Shown here one piece after another: positions 7,746-19,900 of a stretch of DNA of 31,444 bases. Each line of letters begins with the position of its first letter. The first letter of the stretch is position 1. The notes below the pieces were generated by a model, which made no database searches, was not told the DNA's origin, and saw only the letters and a program-made list of their open reading frames with translations. Source of the DNA: a virus; IMG/VR virus record IMGVR_UViG_3300048135_000891, positions 1-31,444 of that record; one strand, 5' to 3'. Both the position numbers and the translations under genes were made by a program.

Positions 7746-10700
7746 TTAATCGAATCCTTTAATACTTTTACTACAATCCGAGTTTTGAGTACACGAAGTA
7801 TCAAAAGGTGTTACTGTTATCCCCCCTGATTGAGGTCCATCGAAAGTATTACCACCTAAACCATATTTAAAACTATGACTAACTGGTGATTGACTACAGA
7901 ATTTAAAAATATTACTATCCTCGTCTTCACCAATCTCCGCTAAATATTGAGCTAGGTTTATATCGGTCAACCCATTTTCACAATCATTATTAACGTAGTA
8001 TAAATCCTGACCACCGTTTGTTAATTTACTTGAAATAACACCGACCTCTACACAATTACAGTCATCACTATCATCAAATGTACTTTCAATAGTTGCGCTG
8101 TTGGCAGTACATCCATTCGCATCTGTTACTACGACGTAATAATATCCTTGTGATAAATTACTGAATGTCTGTGAATGGTTGGCCGAAGTTACACCTGTAA
8201 TTGTTGCAACTAATGTCCCACCACCAACCGTATATGGTGAAGTGGTATCCTCATATAATCTATAAGTTTTTGGCCACACACCTCCCGTAGATGTCACGGT
8301 AATACTACCCGTACTTCCTGTTGTTGTGGTAACCGATGTTATAGAAACCGTTTGTGCCGTTGGTTCTGTGACTGTGATCGTATATGCTTCTGTACATCCC
8401 GAACCATCTTTTATGGTAATATAATGATCGCCCGCAGATAAATTATTATAAGTATGAGGAGACGTGGTCAAGTAAGAACCTAAACCAAATCTATGTGAAT
8501 ATGTTCCACCATTACCACCTGTCATGCTTGAAACTTCAATTTCTCCATCAGAACCTCCGTTACAACTCACAGATGACATAGTGAATGTCGCACTAGGGTC
8601 TGTTTTACTTAAAGTTACTGTACCTGTAGTACTACAATTTTCACCATCTTTAACCCTCAATAGGTATGTCCCTATAGTTAGATTAGAAAAAGTTCTATTT
8701 GACTGATAATTTATCCCGTTATTTATGGAATATTGATATGATCCATTACCCCCACTTGCAGTAAATGTTATTTCTCCGTCATTATCCCCATTACATGTTG
8801 GGTGGGTTACTGAAGTGGTGAAACTTACTGCTGTAGGTATTGTTATTGTTCTATCATATGTCCTTGTACATCCATCTCCGTCTTTTATAGTAATTGTATA
8901 TGTTCCTGAAGATAGAGGTGAGTAAATTGTTGGACTACCTATTGTTGTATATGGACCATTCCCAATTTTTGATTCATAAGTTGGTCCGTTTCCTCCCGCA
9001 GGACTCGATACTGTAATCGCACCACTACCCGAACTACAACTTGGGTTAGACGTAGTTACTGTAGCCGATGGTGAAGATTTAGATAAGTTAACCGAAACTG
9101 AATCACTACACCCATTATCATCTTCTGCATATAAAACATAAGAACCTGTAGTTAAACCTGTAACCGTTATATTAGTTATTAATGTACCATTTAGTCTGTA
9201 TGTGTATGAACCTGAACCACCACTAACTGCAAAATTTATACTACCATCACTACTGTAACTACATGAAGGATGAGATAAACTAGTGTACGATACTACAACC
9301 GACGTTGGTTCTGTAAGACTTCTACTGTACCCTCTTTCACAACCATCACCATCTTTTATAGTAATAACATGATTACCAACATCTACTGAAGTAAATGTAT
9401 ATGAATTAGATGAAAAGTTCTGATACGATCCTAAGTCTAATTTAACTTGGTATGTTCCTCCATTTCCACCTGATGGATTAGAAACAGTTATTGATCCTGT
9501 TTCTCCGTTACATAATGCGTTTGTTACTGAAATAGTGGCTGTTGGGTGGGTTTTTGTTAAAGTGTATGAAACTGTACTTATACATCCACGAGTATCCTTA
9601 ACATATGCGGTACCACTTCCTACGGACAAGGAATTAAATGTATTAGTCAAGTAATAATTTGACCCATCAATAGAATATACGTACGATCCCGATCCACCTC
9701 CACCTGTTATCGTTATTGATCCGTCTTTAGTATTTGCACAAGATGGGTGGGTTACAGACACACTACTAGTTACTACTGTTGGTTGACCTAAAGTGTAAGA
9801 ATAACTTCTACTACACTGTTGACTATCCCTAACCTGTATTGTGTATGTTCCGGCAGATTTATTTGTAAACGTTACCGCGGAACTAAAATTAGTCCAATTA
9901 CCACTTTCAAATTTAAACTGATAGGTACCACTGTTTCCACCCGTAATTGATGATAATGTGATGTCACCATCATTACCTCCATTACATGAAGGTTGATTAC
10001 TGTAAATTGTTGCACTTACTTGTGTTTTTAATAGAGTTACTGTTGTTGTTCCAACACAACCATTACCGTCTTTTACATTAACTGAATAAATTCCGTTTCC
10101 TAAACCTGTAAAACTATTTGAAGATTGATAACCACTTCCAATACTATAAGTATATGAACCCGTACCACCACTACCTGTTACCGTTATACTACCATCAGTA
10201 TCACCAAAACATGTTGGATTCGTTGATGCAGTACTTGCAGTAACTCCATTGTTTTCTGTAATGGTCTTAGTGTAAATTCCTTCACAACCATCACTATCTT
10301 TAATATAAATACTGTAGGTATCTGGTGATAAGTCCTCATAAAGTTGGGTACCTGTTAAGTTAACATATGTTCCATTACTATTTAATTTGACTTGGTATGT
10401 TGCTCCCGACCCACCTGTTGGATTAGAAACCGATATTGTACCATCGTCGTCACCATTACATACCACATTTGTGGACGTAATAGTTGCAAATGGTTTTGTA
10501 GTAGATAAAGTAACCGACCCAATACTTGAAGTACATCCATTACCGTCTCTTACTCTTATACTATTACTACCTGTCCGTAAACCTGTTTTTACGTTTGATG
10601 ATTGCCAAAAACCATTAAACTGATATTCGTAAGATCCGTTACCTCCTGAAGCTGTAAGAGTAATACTACCGTCTTTACCATTCCAACATGTTGGGTCAAC

Positions 10701-13700
10701 ATGTGTTTCTGTAAATGTTACAGCCGCGGGTTCCGTAATTGTTATACTATATGTTCTTTCACAACCATCACCATCTTTAACATAAATAGTATATGTTCCA
10801 GCCGATAAAGTTGAATATAGTTTATAATCAGTTAAAGTTTCGTAGGTCCCATTACTATTTAATTTGACTTCATATCCACTACCAGATCCTCCTGTAGCTG
10901 AAGTTACATTAATCCAACCATCACTACCGCCGTTACATGTGACATTAGATTGTGTTACTGTTGCGGATACTTGTGTTACACTTAAAGTTACAACCCTACT
11001 ATCAGTACATCTATTTTCATCTGTCGCGATGAAAGTATAAGTACCAGCACTCAAGTCTGAGTGAAGTGTTTCCGTTGTTTCGTCACCATTTATAGTATAA
11101 GTTATTTCACCTGTTCCACCAACAACAGAAAATTGTATTTCTCCATCACTCCCCCCATAACATGTTGGGTCTGTGTGTGAATCAGTTATGTTTAATACTG
11201 GTGGTTGTGTTATTGTTTTACTTACTGTACCTATTTCACCATTGTCATCTTTTATAGAAACAATGTACGTACCCGCCGAAAGGTTTGAGAATGTCGTAGA
11301 TGTTTGATAATTTATACCGTTTATACTATACGTGTATGGTGAATCTCCCCCCGTTTGTGATGTAACTTCAATCTCACCTGACGAATCATTATAACAAGTT
11401 AAGTTTGTTCCACTAAGAGTACCTGATACAGATATATTTGTTATTGATATGATTATTTTTTTCTCATACCATAACCCTCCTTGATCTGTTGATCTTACTC
11501 TTATTGTGTATGAATTCTTGGTTTCATAATCAAAAACTTCACCACTTTTTAAGGTCGTTCCGTCTATATAGAATGAACCATTGTTGGTATCTCCAAGACC
11601 ACTTACTAATGTATATGTAAATGTATTTCCTGCGTCAGGGTCTGTTGTGGATAATGTTCCCACAGTGGTCCCTGTTGCCACATTCTCATCAATAGATGAA
11701 TTAGATAATGATATGTTTGTTGGAGTTTCATTAACATTAGTTACGTTAATAGTAAACGATTCTTCTCTGTATAAACCACCTTGGTCTGTCGATCTTACTC
11801 TAACTGAATAAGTGTTCTTAACTTCATAGTTGAATATTTCACTACTTTGAATCTTATCACCACTTATTTTAAATGAACTGTTATTAGTGTCACCCACTCC
11901 ACTTACTAATGTATATGTGAATGTGTTTCCTGCGTCAGGGTCTGTTGTGGATAATTGACCAACCGTAGTACCCGTAGAACTATTTTCAGGAATATTATTA
12001 TTTTTTAAAGTTATATCTGTAGGTACTTCGTTTGCGTTGGTGATATTAATTGTTACTGATCTTTCGTGTGTTAAACCACCTGAATCTGTTGCTTTGACTC
12101 TTATTGTATACGAGTTTTTAACTTCGTAGTTAAACACCTCGTTAGATGTCAGAGTACCATTACTACTCAAACTAAACGAATCGTTGTTGGTATCTCCAAG
12201 ACCACTTACTAATTCAAAAGTATGTGTATCTCCCGCATCAACATCAGTGGCGGTGAATGTAGTCACTGTTGTTCCTGTCGATTGATTTTCTTGAAATGAC
12301 ACTGTTGATGGTGTTATGTTAGAAGGGGTTTCGTTAAGATCTGTAATCAAAATCGTAAATATACCTATGTAGGTTAATCCCCCCGAATCAGTAGTTTTTA
12401 CTCTTATAGAATAACTGTTCTTACCTTCATAGTTATAAACTTCTTTACTTTTTAGAACACCACCACTTGTTAATGTAAATGAATCATTATTAGTATCTCC
12501 TAAACCACTAACAAGTTCATAAGAATGACTATCTCCCGAATCAACATCCGTACTACTGAAAGTACCTATTGTTGTTCCTGTAGATTGATTTTCCGCAATA
12601 CTATTACTTGATAAGGATAAATTTGTTGGTGATTCATTAACGTCAAGTACTGAAATTGTAAATGTATCCGTATAAGTGTTATTACCACTATCCGTAACCG
12701 TCACTTCAATACTATAAGAGTTTTTAACCTCATAATTAAAAACTATTGCATTTTTGAGTACACCCGAACTTGATAAGGCGAACGCCGAATTATTATTACC
12801 ACTACCCGTTAGTGCGTATGTAAATGTTTCGTTACTGTCAACATCTAACCCCGAAAAAATACCAATTGTTGTCCCCGTTGGTGTGTTTTCTCTTTGTGAA
12901 TTATTACTTAAGGTTAAACCGTATGGTGTTTCATTAACATCGACTATGTCTACCGTAAATTCTCTTGTATTTGTTAGTCCACCGTTATCGGTGACCTTAA
13001 CATATAAAGTATATAAACTTTTTACCTCATGGTTGAAAACCTCCGCGTTAGATAATACCCCACCACTAGTCAATGAGAAAGAATTATTATCAGGATAATT
13101 AGCGGTATCTTCAAATACCCACGTAAACGTTCCTCCCTCATCATCATTTGCAACTAAGTTACCTATTGTAGTTCCTGTTGCCGTGTTTTCTGTTTGAGAA
13201 AAATTAGGTACTATTATGGAGGGTCTTGTATTAAGTGTAACATCAACATCAAAGTCACAATTTGGTGTAGGACTTGGAGTAGGTGTTGGTGTACTAGTCG
13301 GAGTTGGAGTAGGACTTGTCGTCGGACTCGGTGTTGGTGTAGGAGTTTCTGTTGGACTCGGACTTGGACTTGGTGTAGGTGTTGGTGTACTAGTCGGAGT
13401 TGGTGTTGGACTACTTGTTGGGCTTGGTGTGGGTGTTGGTGTTGGTGTAACCACATTGATGTCCATATCAAAATCACAATTTGGAGTTGGACTTGGTGTA
13501 GGTGTAGGTGTTGGACTAGTCGTTGGACTTGGTGTAGGTGTGTTAGTTGGGCTAGGTGATGGAGTTGGTGTAGGAGTTTCTGTTGGGCTCGGACTTGGTG
13601 TAGGACTTGGAGTAGGACTACTTGTTGGTGTAGGGGTGGGTGTACTTGTTGGTGTTGGTGATGGAGTTGGGGTTGGTAAAATAATTTCATCATCAATCAC

Positions 13701-13916
13701 ACATGAATTATTATATAGTAATATTGAAGTTGCACTGTTAGGGACACTAACTGTAACTCCCGAACCACTTGTTAAATCATTGTACGTCACACCCGTTGCA
13801 GGTAATGAGGTACTCACTCTTGTTGCGATATTGGCAGCATCGACTTGATCGTAGTATATCGTATAGAGACTGTGTGAAGTCCCTGATGTTATTTTTATGT
13901 CGAATATTCTTGCCAT
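7746..13916 (-). CDS. Giant tail adhesin with cadherin and SprB-type repeats
   Basis: 2056 residues. Residues 1-78 are an N-terminal beta domain paralogous to that of the 525-residue protein ([13 protein letters not shown] versus MARKFTVTLTSGT). Residues 80-228 are Thr/Pro/Ser linkers with two beads, [11 protein letters not shown] and [10 protein letters not shown]. Residues 232-826 hold six bacterial-type cadherin repeats with recurring ENxSTGTTVG, DxDAGxTFTY, NYEVKNSY, TDxGGL and DVNETPTN motifs; the acidic positions are those that bind calcium in this family. Residues 827-1945 hold about fourteen SprB-type repeats, each with C-x-G-x-x-D-G, an SAGTYT turn and VKDGDGC. The C-terminal 110 residues (CNCVEV, VNNDC, KFC) look like a divergent module B. 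SprB of Flavobacterium is a cell-surface gliding adhesin. In a tail cluster this protein is most likely a long fibre that contacts the host surface, which is inference. The gap to the upstream gene is 18 nt. Confidence 0.88.
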   Translation of the reverse strand: MARIFDIKITSGTSHSLYTIYYDQVDAANIATRVSTSLPATGVTYNDLTSGSGVTVSVPNSATSILLYNNSCVIDDEIILPTPTPSPTPTSTPTPTPTSSPTPSPTPSPSPTETPTPTPSPSPTNTPTPSPTTSPTPTPTPSPTPNCDFDMDINVVTPTPTPTPSPTSSPTPTPTSTPTPTPSPSPSPTETPTPTPSPTTSPTPTPTSTPTPTPSPTPNCDFDVDVTLNTRPSIIVPNFSQTENTATGTTIGNLVANDDEGGTFTWVFEDTANYPDNNSFSLTSGGVLSNAEVFNHEVKSLYTLYVKVTDNGGLTNTREFTVDIVDVNETPYGLTLSNNSQRENTPTGTTIGIFSGLDVDSNETFTYALTGSGNNNSAFALSSSGVLKNAIVFNYEVKNSYSIEVTVTDSGNNTYTDTFTISVLDVNESPTNLSLSSNSIAENQSTGTTIGTFSSTDVDSGDSHSYELVSGLGDTNNDSFTLTSGGVLKSKEVYNYEGKNSYSIRVKTTDSGGLTYIGIFTILITDLNETPSNITPSTVSFQENQSTGTTVTTFTATDVDAGDTHTFELVSGLGDTNNDSFSLSSNGTLTSNEVFNYEVKNSYTIRVKATDSGGLTHERSVTINITNANEVPTDITLKNNNIPENSSTGTTVGQLSTTDPDAGNTFTYTLVSGVGDTNNSSFKISGDKIQSSEIFNYEVKNTYSVRVRSTDQGGLYREESFTINVTNVNETPTNISLSNSSIDENVATGTTVGTLSTTDPDAGNTFTYTLVSGLGDTNNGSFYIDGTTLKSGEVFDYETKNSYTIRVRSTDQGGLWYEKKIIISITNISVSGTLSGTNLTCYNDSSGEIEVTSQTGGDSPYTYSINGINYQTSTTFSNLSAGTYIVSIKDDNGEIGTVSKTITQPPVLNITDSHTDPTCYGGSDGEIQFSVVGGTGEITYTINGDETTETLHSDLSAGTYTFIATDENRCTDSRVVTLSVTQVSATVTQSNVTCNGGSDGWINVTSATGGSGSGYEVKLNSNGTYETLTDYKLYSTLSAGTYTIYVKDGDGCERTYSITITEPAAVTFTETHVDPTCWNGKDGSITLTASGGNGSYEYQFNGFWQSSNVKTGLRTGSNSIRVRDGNGCTSSIGSVTLSTTKPFATITSTNVVCNGDDDGTISVSNPTGGSGATYQVKLNSNGTYVNLTGTQLYEDLSPDTYSIYIKDSDGCEGIYTKTITENNGVTASTASTNPTCFGDTDGSITVTGSGGTGSYTYSIGSGYQSSNSFTGLGNGIYSVNVKDGNGCVGTTTVTLLKTQVSATIYSNQPSCNGGNDGDITLSSITGGNSGTYQFKFESGNWTNFSSAVTFTNKSAGTYTIQVRDSQQCSRSYSYTLGQPTVVTSSVSVTHPSCANTKDGSITITGGGGSGSYVYSIDGSNYYLTNTFNSLSVGSGTAYVKDTRGCISTVSYTLTKTHPTATISVTNALCNGETGSITVSNPSGGNGGTYQVKLDLGSYQNFSSNSYTFTSVDVGNHVITIKDGDGCERGYSRSLTEPTSVVVSYTSLSHPSCSYSSDGSINFAVSGGSGSYTYRLNGTLITNITVTGLTTGSYVLYAEDDNGCSDSVSVNLSKSSPSATVTTSNPSCSSGSGAITVSSPAGGNGPTYESKIGNGPYTTIGSPTIYSPLSSGTYTITIKDGDGCTRTYDRTITIPTAVSFTTSVTHPTCNGDNDGEITFTASGGNGSYQYSINNGINYQSNRTFSNLTIGTYLLRVKDGENCSTTGTVTLSKTDPSATFTMSSVSCNGGSDGEIEVSSMTGGNGGTYSHRFGLGSYLTTSPHTYNNLSAGDHYITIKDGSGCTEAYTITVTEPTAQTVSITSVTTTTGSTGSITVTSTGGVWPKTYRLYEDTTSPYTVGGGTLVATITGVTSANHSQTFSNLSQGYYYVVVTDANGCTANSATIESTFDDSDDCNCVEVGVISSKLTNGGQDLYYVNNDCENGLTDINLAQYLAEIGEDEDSNIFKFCSQSPVSHSFKYGLGGNTFDGPQSGGITVTPFDTSCTQNSDCSKSIKGFD
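8082..11438 (-). repeat. About fourteen SprB-type repeats in an alternating two-type pattern
   Basis: Units of roughly 70-80 residues, each opening with a Cys followed by a Gly/Asp-rich turn (CNGGSDG, CWNGKDG, CFGDTDG and so on) and closing with VKDGDGC or VKDGNGC. Odd units carry a TGGSGxxYxVKL-like centre and end in TITEP; even units carry a SGGNGSYxYSI centre and end in TLSKTxPSATI. The last unit has lost its opening Cys ([10 protein letters not shown]). Confidence 0.85.
11439..13223 (-). repeat. Six tandem cadherin-type repeats
   Basis: Six units of about 95-105 residues share ENxxTGTT, D-x-D acidic loops, YEVKNSY, TDxGGL and (D/N)VNETP boundaries. Units 3 to 6 are nearly superimposable (VSGLGDTNN recurs), indicating recent duplication. 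They should be rigidified by calcium as in other cadherin-like repeats (family knowledge). Confidence 0.88.
13262..13677 (-). repeat. Thr/Pro/Ser-coding repeat with CDFD beads
   Basis: G/T-rich plus-strand units encode a PTPTPSPT-type linker in the large adhesin, split by the [11 protein letters not shown] bead and bordered by [10 protein letters not shown] just before the first cadherin repeat. DNA and protein closely match the array of the upstream 2601-residue gene, so the two loci can recombine in principle. Confidence 0.85.
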
Positions 13917-13934
13917 TATTAAAATATATACTTT

Positions 13935-16900
13935 TTATTTCAAATTATGAACGGTAACATCCCCCTCAAAACTACAGTCACATAAAATGTGAACATGTAA
14001 TAATGATGTTAATGTGGAATCCCACTCGGTTACTATTATGATTGCATTGTTATCATTATCTATAAATCTTATATCGGTATCAAATAACCTATTTGAACCT
14101 GTTGGTGTAAGGGTACCATCTGTATGGTCAAAAGAACTTACTTCAGTTCCTACGGGTGATGTATGTTCCCCAATACAACTTTTTCTTGTAGTACTATTTT
14201 CATAGTAAACGTAAACAATACATGTGTTTGTGTCGTAAGTCCATTCTTCACTATTCGTTGATACTACATTACCACTCTTATCTCTCACTTCATTACAATA
14301 TCCACCCAATTCTTTAAAGTTGGACCCAACCAAGTTAGCGTTCCAAGTTTGGAATAGATCTGAGTTTATTGTTGTCGTACATGGTGCAGGACAATCTATT
14401 GGTGTAGGTGATGGAGTTGGTGAAGGTGTTGGGCTTGGAGTAGGTGTTGGTGTAGGTGTTTCTGTTGGGCTAGGTGTTGGACTACTTGTCGGTGTTGGTG
14501 TTGGTGTTACCACATCAACGTCTACGTCGAAATCACAGTTAGGTGTAGGTGTAGGGGTAGGCGTACTAGTTGGGCTTGGTGTAGGTGTGTTAGTTGGAGT
14601 ACTTGTCGGACTTGGCGTTGGTGTGTTAGTTGGACTCGGACTTGGGGTAGGTGTAGGAGTACTTGTTGGGGATGGTGTAGGAGTAGGTGTTACCACATCA
14701 ACATCAATATCAAAATCACAGTTAGGTGTAGGTGTTGGTGTTGGAGTACTAGTTGGACTTGGGGTAGGACTACTTGTTGGTGTAGGGGTTGGTGTCTCCG
14801 TACTTGTTGGAGTGGGTGTAGGTGTATTTGTAGGACTTGGTGTAGGTGTGTTAGTTGGAGTAGGGGTAGGAGTAACTACGTCAACATCCACATCAAAATC
14901 ACAGTTAGGTGTTGGAGTCGGTGTGGGTGTGTTAGTAGGGCTAGGTGTTGGACTACTTGTTGGGCTTGGCGTTGGTGTGTTAGTTGGAGTACTTGTTGGA
15001 CTACTACTAGGTGTTGGTGTTGGACTACTTGTTGGGCTTGGTGTAGGTGTATTTGTAGGTGTAGGAGTAGGGGTAACTACATCAACATCAATATCAAAAT
15101 CACAATTTGGTGTAGGGGTAGGTGTTGGAGTTGATGTACTTGTTGGTGTTGGAGTAAGACTACTTGTCGGACTTGGCGTAGGTGTGTTAGTTGGAGTAGG
15201 AGTAGGTGTGTTAGTTGGTGATGGCGTAGGACTACTTGTTGGTGTAGGTGTTGGAGTTACCACATCAACATCAATATCAAAATCACAGTTAGGTGTGGGT
15301 GTGGGGGTAGGTGTATTGGTTGGACTTGGTGTGGGTGTATTAGTCGGAGTACTAGTAGGGTTTGGTGTAGGACTACTTGTTGGGCTTGGTGATGGAGTTG
15401 GTGTAGGTGTTACCACATCAACATCAATATCAAAATCACAGTTAGGTGTTGGACTTGGCGTTGGTGTGTTAGTTGGTGATGGTGATGGTGTAGGTGTACT
15501 TGTTGGGCTTGGTGATGGTGTAGGTGTACTTGTTGGGCTTGGTGATGGTGTAGGTGTTGGTGTTACCACATCAACATCAATATCGAAATCACAATTAGGT
15601 GTTGGAGTCGGTGTTGGGGTATTAGTACTTGTTGGAGTTGGAGTAAATGTAGGAGTATTAGTACTTGTTGGGCTTGGTGATGGTGTGGGGGTCGGAGTTA
15701 CCACATCAATATCTATATCGAAGTCACAATCTGGTGTGGGTGTAGGAGTTGGACTACTTGTAGGACTTGGTGTAGGACTACTTGTTGGAGTTGGAGTAGG
15801 TGTTACCAAATCTACATCAATGTCGAAATCACAGTTAGGTGTAGGTGATGGAGTTGGTGTCGGTGTACTACTTTCCGTTGGAGTTGGAGTACTTGTAGGA
15901 GTTGAGGTTGGTGTTGGAGTTACCAAATCTACATCAATGTCGAAATCACAATCTAATGTGGGTGTAGGGGTTGGTGTTGATGTTGGTGGATTTGAGACAT
16001 TCGTTGGGTTAGGAACCTGTGTTGGTGTTGGTGTAGGTGTTGGTGTCACTAAATCAACGTCCACATCAAAATCACAATTTGGTGTAGGAGTTGGTGTTGG
16101 GGTTGATGTGGGTGGTATATTAGTACTTGTTGGAGTCGGAGTTACCAAATCTACATCAATGTCGAAATCACAATCTGGTGTTGGTGTAGGTGTAGGAGTA
16201 TTAGTTGGGTTTGGAGTAGGACTACTTGTTGTAGTTGGAGTAGGAGTAACTAAATCTACATCAATATCAAAGTCACAATCTGTTGTAGGTGACGGAGTTG
16301 GTGTTAGGGTTGGAGTTGGAGTTGGTGTACTACTTTCCGTAGGTGTAGGTGTTGGTGTAGGAGTAACTACATCAATGTCAATATCAAAATCACAATCTAA
16401 TGTGGGTGTAGGAGTTGGGGTTGATGTGGGTGGTATATTAGTACTTGTTGGTGTAGGAGTAACTACATCAATGTCAATATCAAAATCACAGTCGATAGTT
16501 GGAGTTGGAGTTGGACTACTTGTTGGGCTAGGCGTAGGTGTTGGAGTTACCAAATCTACATCAATGTCGAAATCACAATCTAATGTGGGTGTAGGGGTCG
16601 GACTACTTGTTGGGCTAGGTGTTGGTGTGGGTGTAGTTAAGTCAACATCTATATCAAAATCACAATTTGGTGTAGGAGTTGGTGTAGGTATCGATGTATT
16701 TGTTGGTGTAGGAGTTGGTGTTGTCAAATCCACATCTATGTCAAAGTCACAATTTGGTGTGGGTGTAGGTGTAGGTGTCTCCGTACTCGTAGGTATTGGT
16801 GTGTCCGTAGGTGTAGGTGTGGGTGTTTCAGTACTAGTTGGAATAGGAGTATCCGTAGGTGTTGGGGTAGGGGTCTCAGTACTAGTTGGTACTGGTGTGT

Positions 16901-19900
16901 CTGTTGGTGTAGGGGTAGGAGTTTCTGTACTTGTTGGTGTAGGACTACTAGTAGGTGTAGGTGTTGGACTATTAGTAGGTGTAGGTGTGGGAGTCGGAGT
17001 ACTTGTTGGTGTTGCCGATGGACCTGGTCGTCTAACATCATCACATGGACCCGATACTATATAATCAATAACATTGGCATAGACTTTAGATATTACAATC
17101 CAACAATTTTGACCTGGTGATAATTTTTGAATTAGGTTAATTTCTTCATTTTGAGATCCACTGTTAATGAATTCAATATTTACCGCATCACCTATATTAA
17201 AATCTTCGTTTATTGCGGTATATCTTATTTCTCCCGTATCAAAGTGTTTAAGTTTAAACGCATTTAATGTATCACAATCATCTAATCCTGTTAAATCTCT
17301 TTCAATGTCATCTATATCCGGCATGTCAGAACAATCTAACTTATCTTGGAAGTATTGTTGCATTTTCATGTCCATGTTTTCGAACTTCTGTTCGTCATGT
17401 CCAACTAATACACAGTCTTCGGAGTCTCCATTGAAAAGGATAACTTCAGAACAGTTAGTTGAAACATCGTAAACTGATGTTGGACTAACATTTAAATGGT
17501 AAAATAAATCTCTAACACAATAATCTAAATCGACTTTTAGTACTTCTATAGGGAAACCATGTTCATTAAATATATAATCTCCACTTTCATAGTAACCAAC
17601 TTGGTAACTACAACAAGGATCAATAGGGTCATCAGGTCTTGGGTATAATTCTTCAGGATACTTTTCAGTGAATCTCCAATTATCGCCCTGACTTCCATCT
17701 TCCATTGTTTTAGTCATTACCCATAATCTAGTGTTAGGTAAAAAACTAAATCTCTCATTTATCTTGTTAATTTTTGTGGAACCTAAACAGTCTTTATTTT
17801 CAACCGTTACGACCTTGTAATCATAAGAGAACGAATATCCACTAATAACCGCATCGTTATAGTCTTGAGATGAGAAAGGACAATCTTTATATACCCCTGA
17901 AAGTAATTGATCACCTATTACGACATTTTCAATGTTTACTTTTTCTAAAGTATTATCATCTAAATAGGTTTGTATTTGATCCCAAGTTGTATTTTCGTCA
18001 AGTATAACACCATTATTTACTTTTATAACTTTAGTGTTTTGTCTCAGACCATAATCAAACGTAGGTCTATATTGTACAATAGGTTGTAGAGTGTATCCCG
18101 AATAATTATCACAGAAAGTAATACCCGATTGACTATTAAGGGGGTCACTACTATCGGGATCATCCCCATCATCGTAAGTATCAAATGAATATTGTAAATA
18201 GTGACTTCTTGATGTAGTCACATCATCACCATCTACAGGGTCCCATTCAAATTTTTGTTGTAATCCCTCTATTCTTATTTTTTGATCACAATTCGCAGCG
18301 TCTGTTATTGATATATCAATGATATCATTTTCTCTAACATTGTTAACGACAAACGTACACCCTGAAACATGATTAACTGTATATGTATGACCACTAATTG
18401 ATTCGTTATATCCACCCACACAATCTATGAATATGTTTAATGGCCACGATGTATTATATGGTGGACAATCGGTACATGGATCTCCATCATCTACAGTATC
18501 TTCATTACCAAATGTAACTCCTGATACTTCAAAATATACATCCTCCATTAAGATACAATCGTCCTCATCCTCAGGTAATGTGTAGAAAGTATTAGGACCG
18601 TAAACCTTAACCTTAGGGTCACATTGTGTAGTACCTGTTAGATATGTTGATTCCCAAAAGAAATCAAACGTACTTAAATCTAAACAATCTAAATCTGCGG
18701 GTATGTATGCATCACCGTATGGATCACCAGGGTTTGCAATATATAATTGTGTGTCGTATGTAAACGGTGTAATTCTTATTTTTTGGACACCATCACTATC
18801 AGTAAAGATTTCGTGAGAAACTATAGGTACATTTTCATATCCATAGTTTTCACCGTTAGCCGATAGTTGATTATTAAATCCATTTTCTATATTTTGGTTT
18901 TCATCACTTGTTTCTGTATTACCCGTGATTCTTTCATATCCTTCTCCACCCGCGTGGTTACTAATAGTATCATAACCAGTATATGCTGTTTTAGTATAAT
19001 ATTTTTCATTTATTTGAGAGAATATACTATTAACCGCATTGACCCATAAAGGATCCAATACGTCTCTGTCAGGGTTTAGATTACATTTGAAATCACATAG
19101 TAATGGTAAATGTTTTGACCCGTCAAAAGTCTCACCACCACTAAAAATAACATCATTAATAGTTGTACATTCAGAAGTAGAAATAAATGGATCAAATAAT
19201 TGTCCCCCTGTAAGTGTGATCGGAGAAGACGCCGTATACTCTTCCCCCATTAAAACTATCTTTAGGACGTAAGTGACTCCACTTACAACAGTTAACCCCC
19301 TGAATAAATCCTTGTCACCTAAAAAATAAACTTCTAAATCTTCCTCTATAGAGTGTTCGAAACCTAATTTAGGATATAAATTATCCTCAACCTGTTCAAT
19401 AGTACACGGTTTTAGGTAATCGTGTTTAGACCTACCAATACGACTATTTTCTAAGATATTACCACCAGTCCATAAAGTTGTTGCGGGTACAAACTGTTCT
19501 ATTATTTCCACCCAATGAGGACTCATTCTATTAATGAACTCATTAACTGTTGGGAAACTATATGGTGTACCAACTTTTTCTAAGTACCCCCAATAAACAT
19601 CTTCTAATTGAATATAAGATTTTTGGTATTTTACAGTGTGTGAGTTACGTATTTGTTCATTCAATACGTTATCCATGTACTCCGCAAATGTGAAACCTGT
19701 TTGAGGTTCTAAAGTCTTTAATCCGAAACTAACTTCTAAATCTCTCGATTTTCTATATACGTCATAATCAATACCTTGTGCGGACGATAGGTAAATTTGT
19801 ATATTTTTTCTATTTAAGGTTTTTGAATCTACGTCCGATAATAACTCTGTCTTCTCGTTATCAACTGTGTTGTGTAATTCGTGTCCATAATCTAACCCGT

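Noticed and set aside
13194-13848. Plus-strand and other-frame open frames over the linker of the large adhesin
   Set aside because: Shadow frames of the PTPTPSPT-coding repeat.
14401-17014. Regularly spaced short repeats resembling a CRISPR array
   Set aside because: The repeats are in frame, degenerate at silent positions and separated by low-complexity coding sequence of variable length, not by unique spacers; no cas genes are present.
14320-17064. Long plus-strand open frame of about 914 codons, rich in Val-Gly
   Set aside because: It is the mirror of the Thr/Pro array: CCN ACN codons read on the other strand give GGN GTN. The overlapping minus-strand frame continues a baseplate protein and carries the conserved beads, so the plus frame is an artefact.
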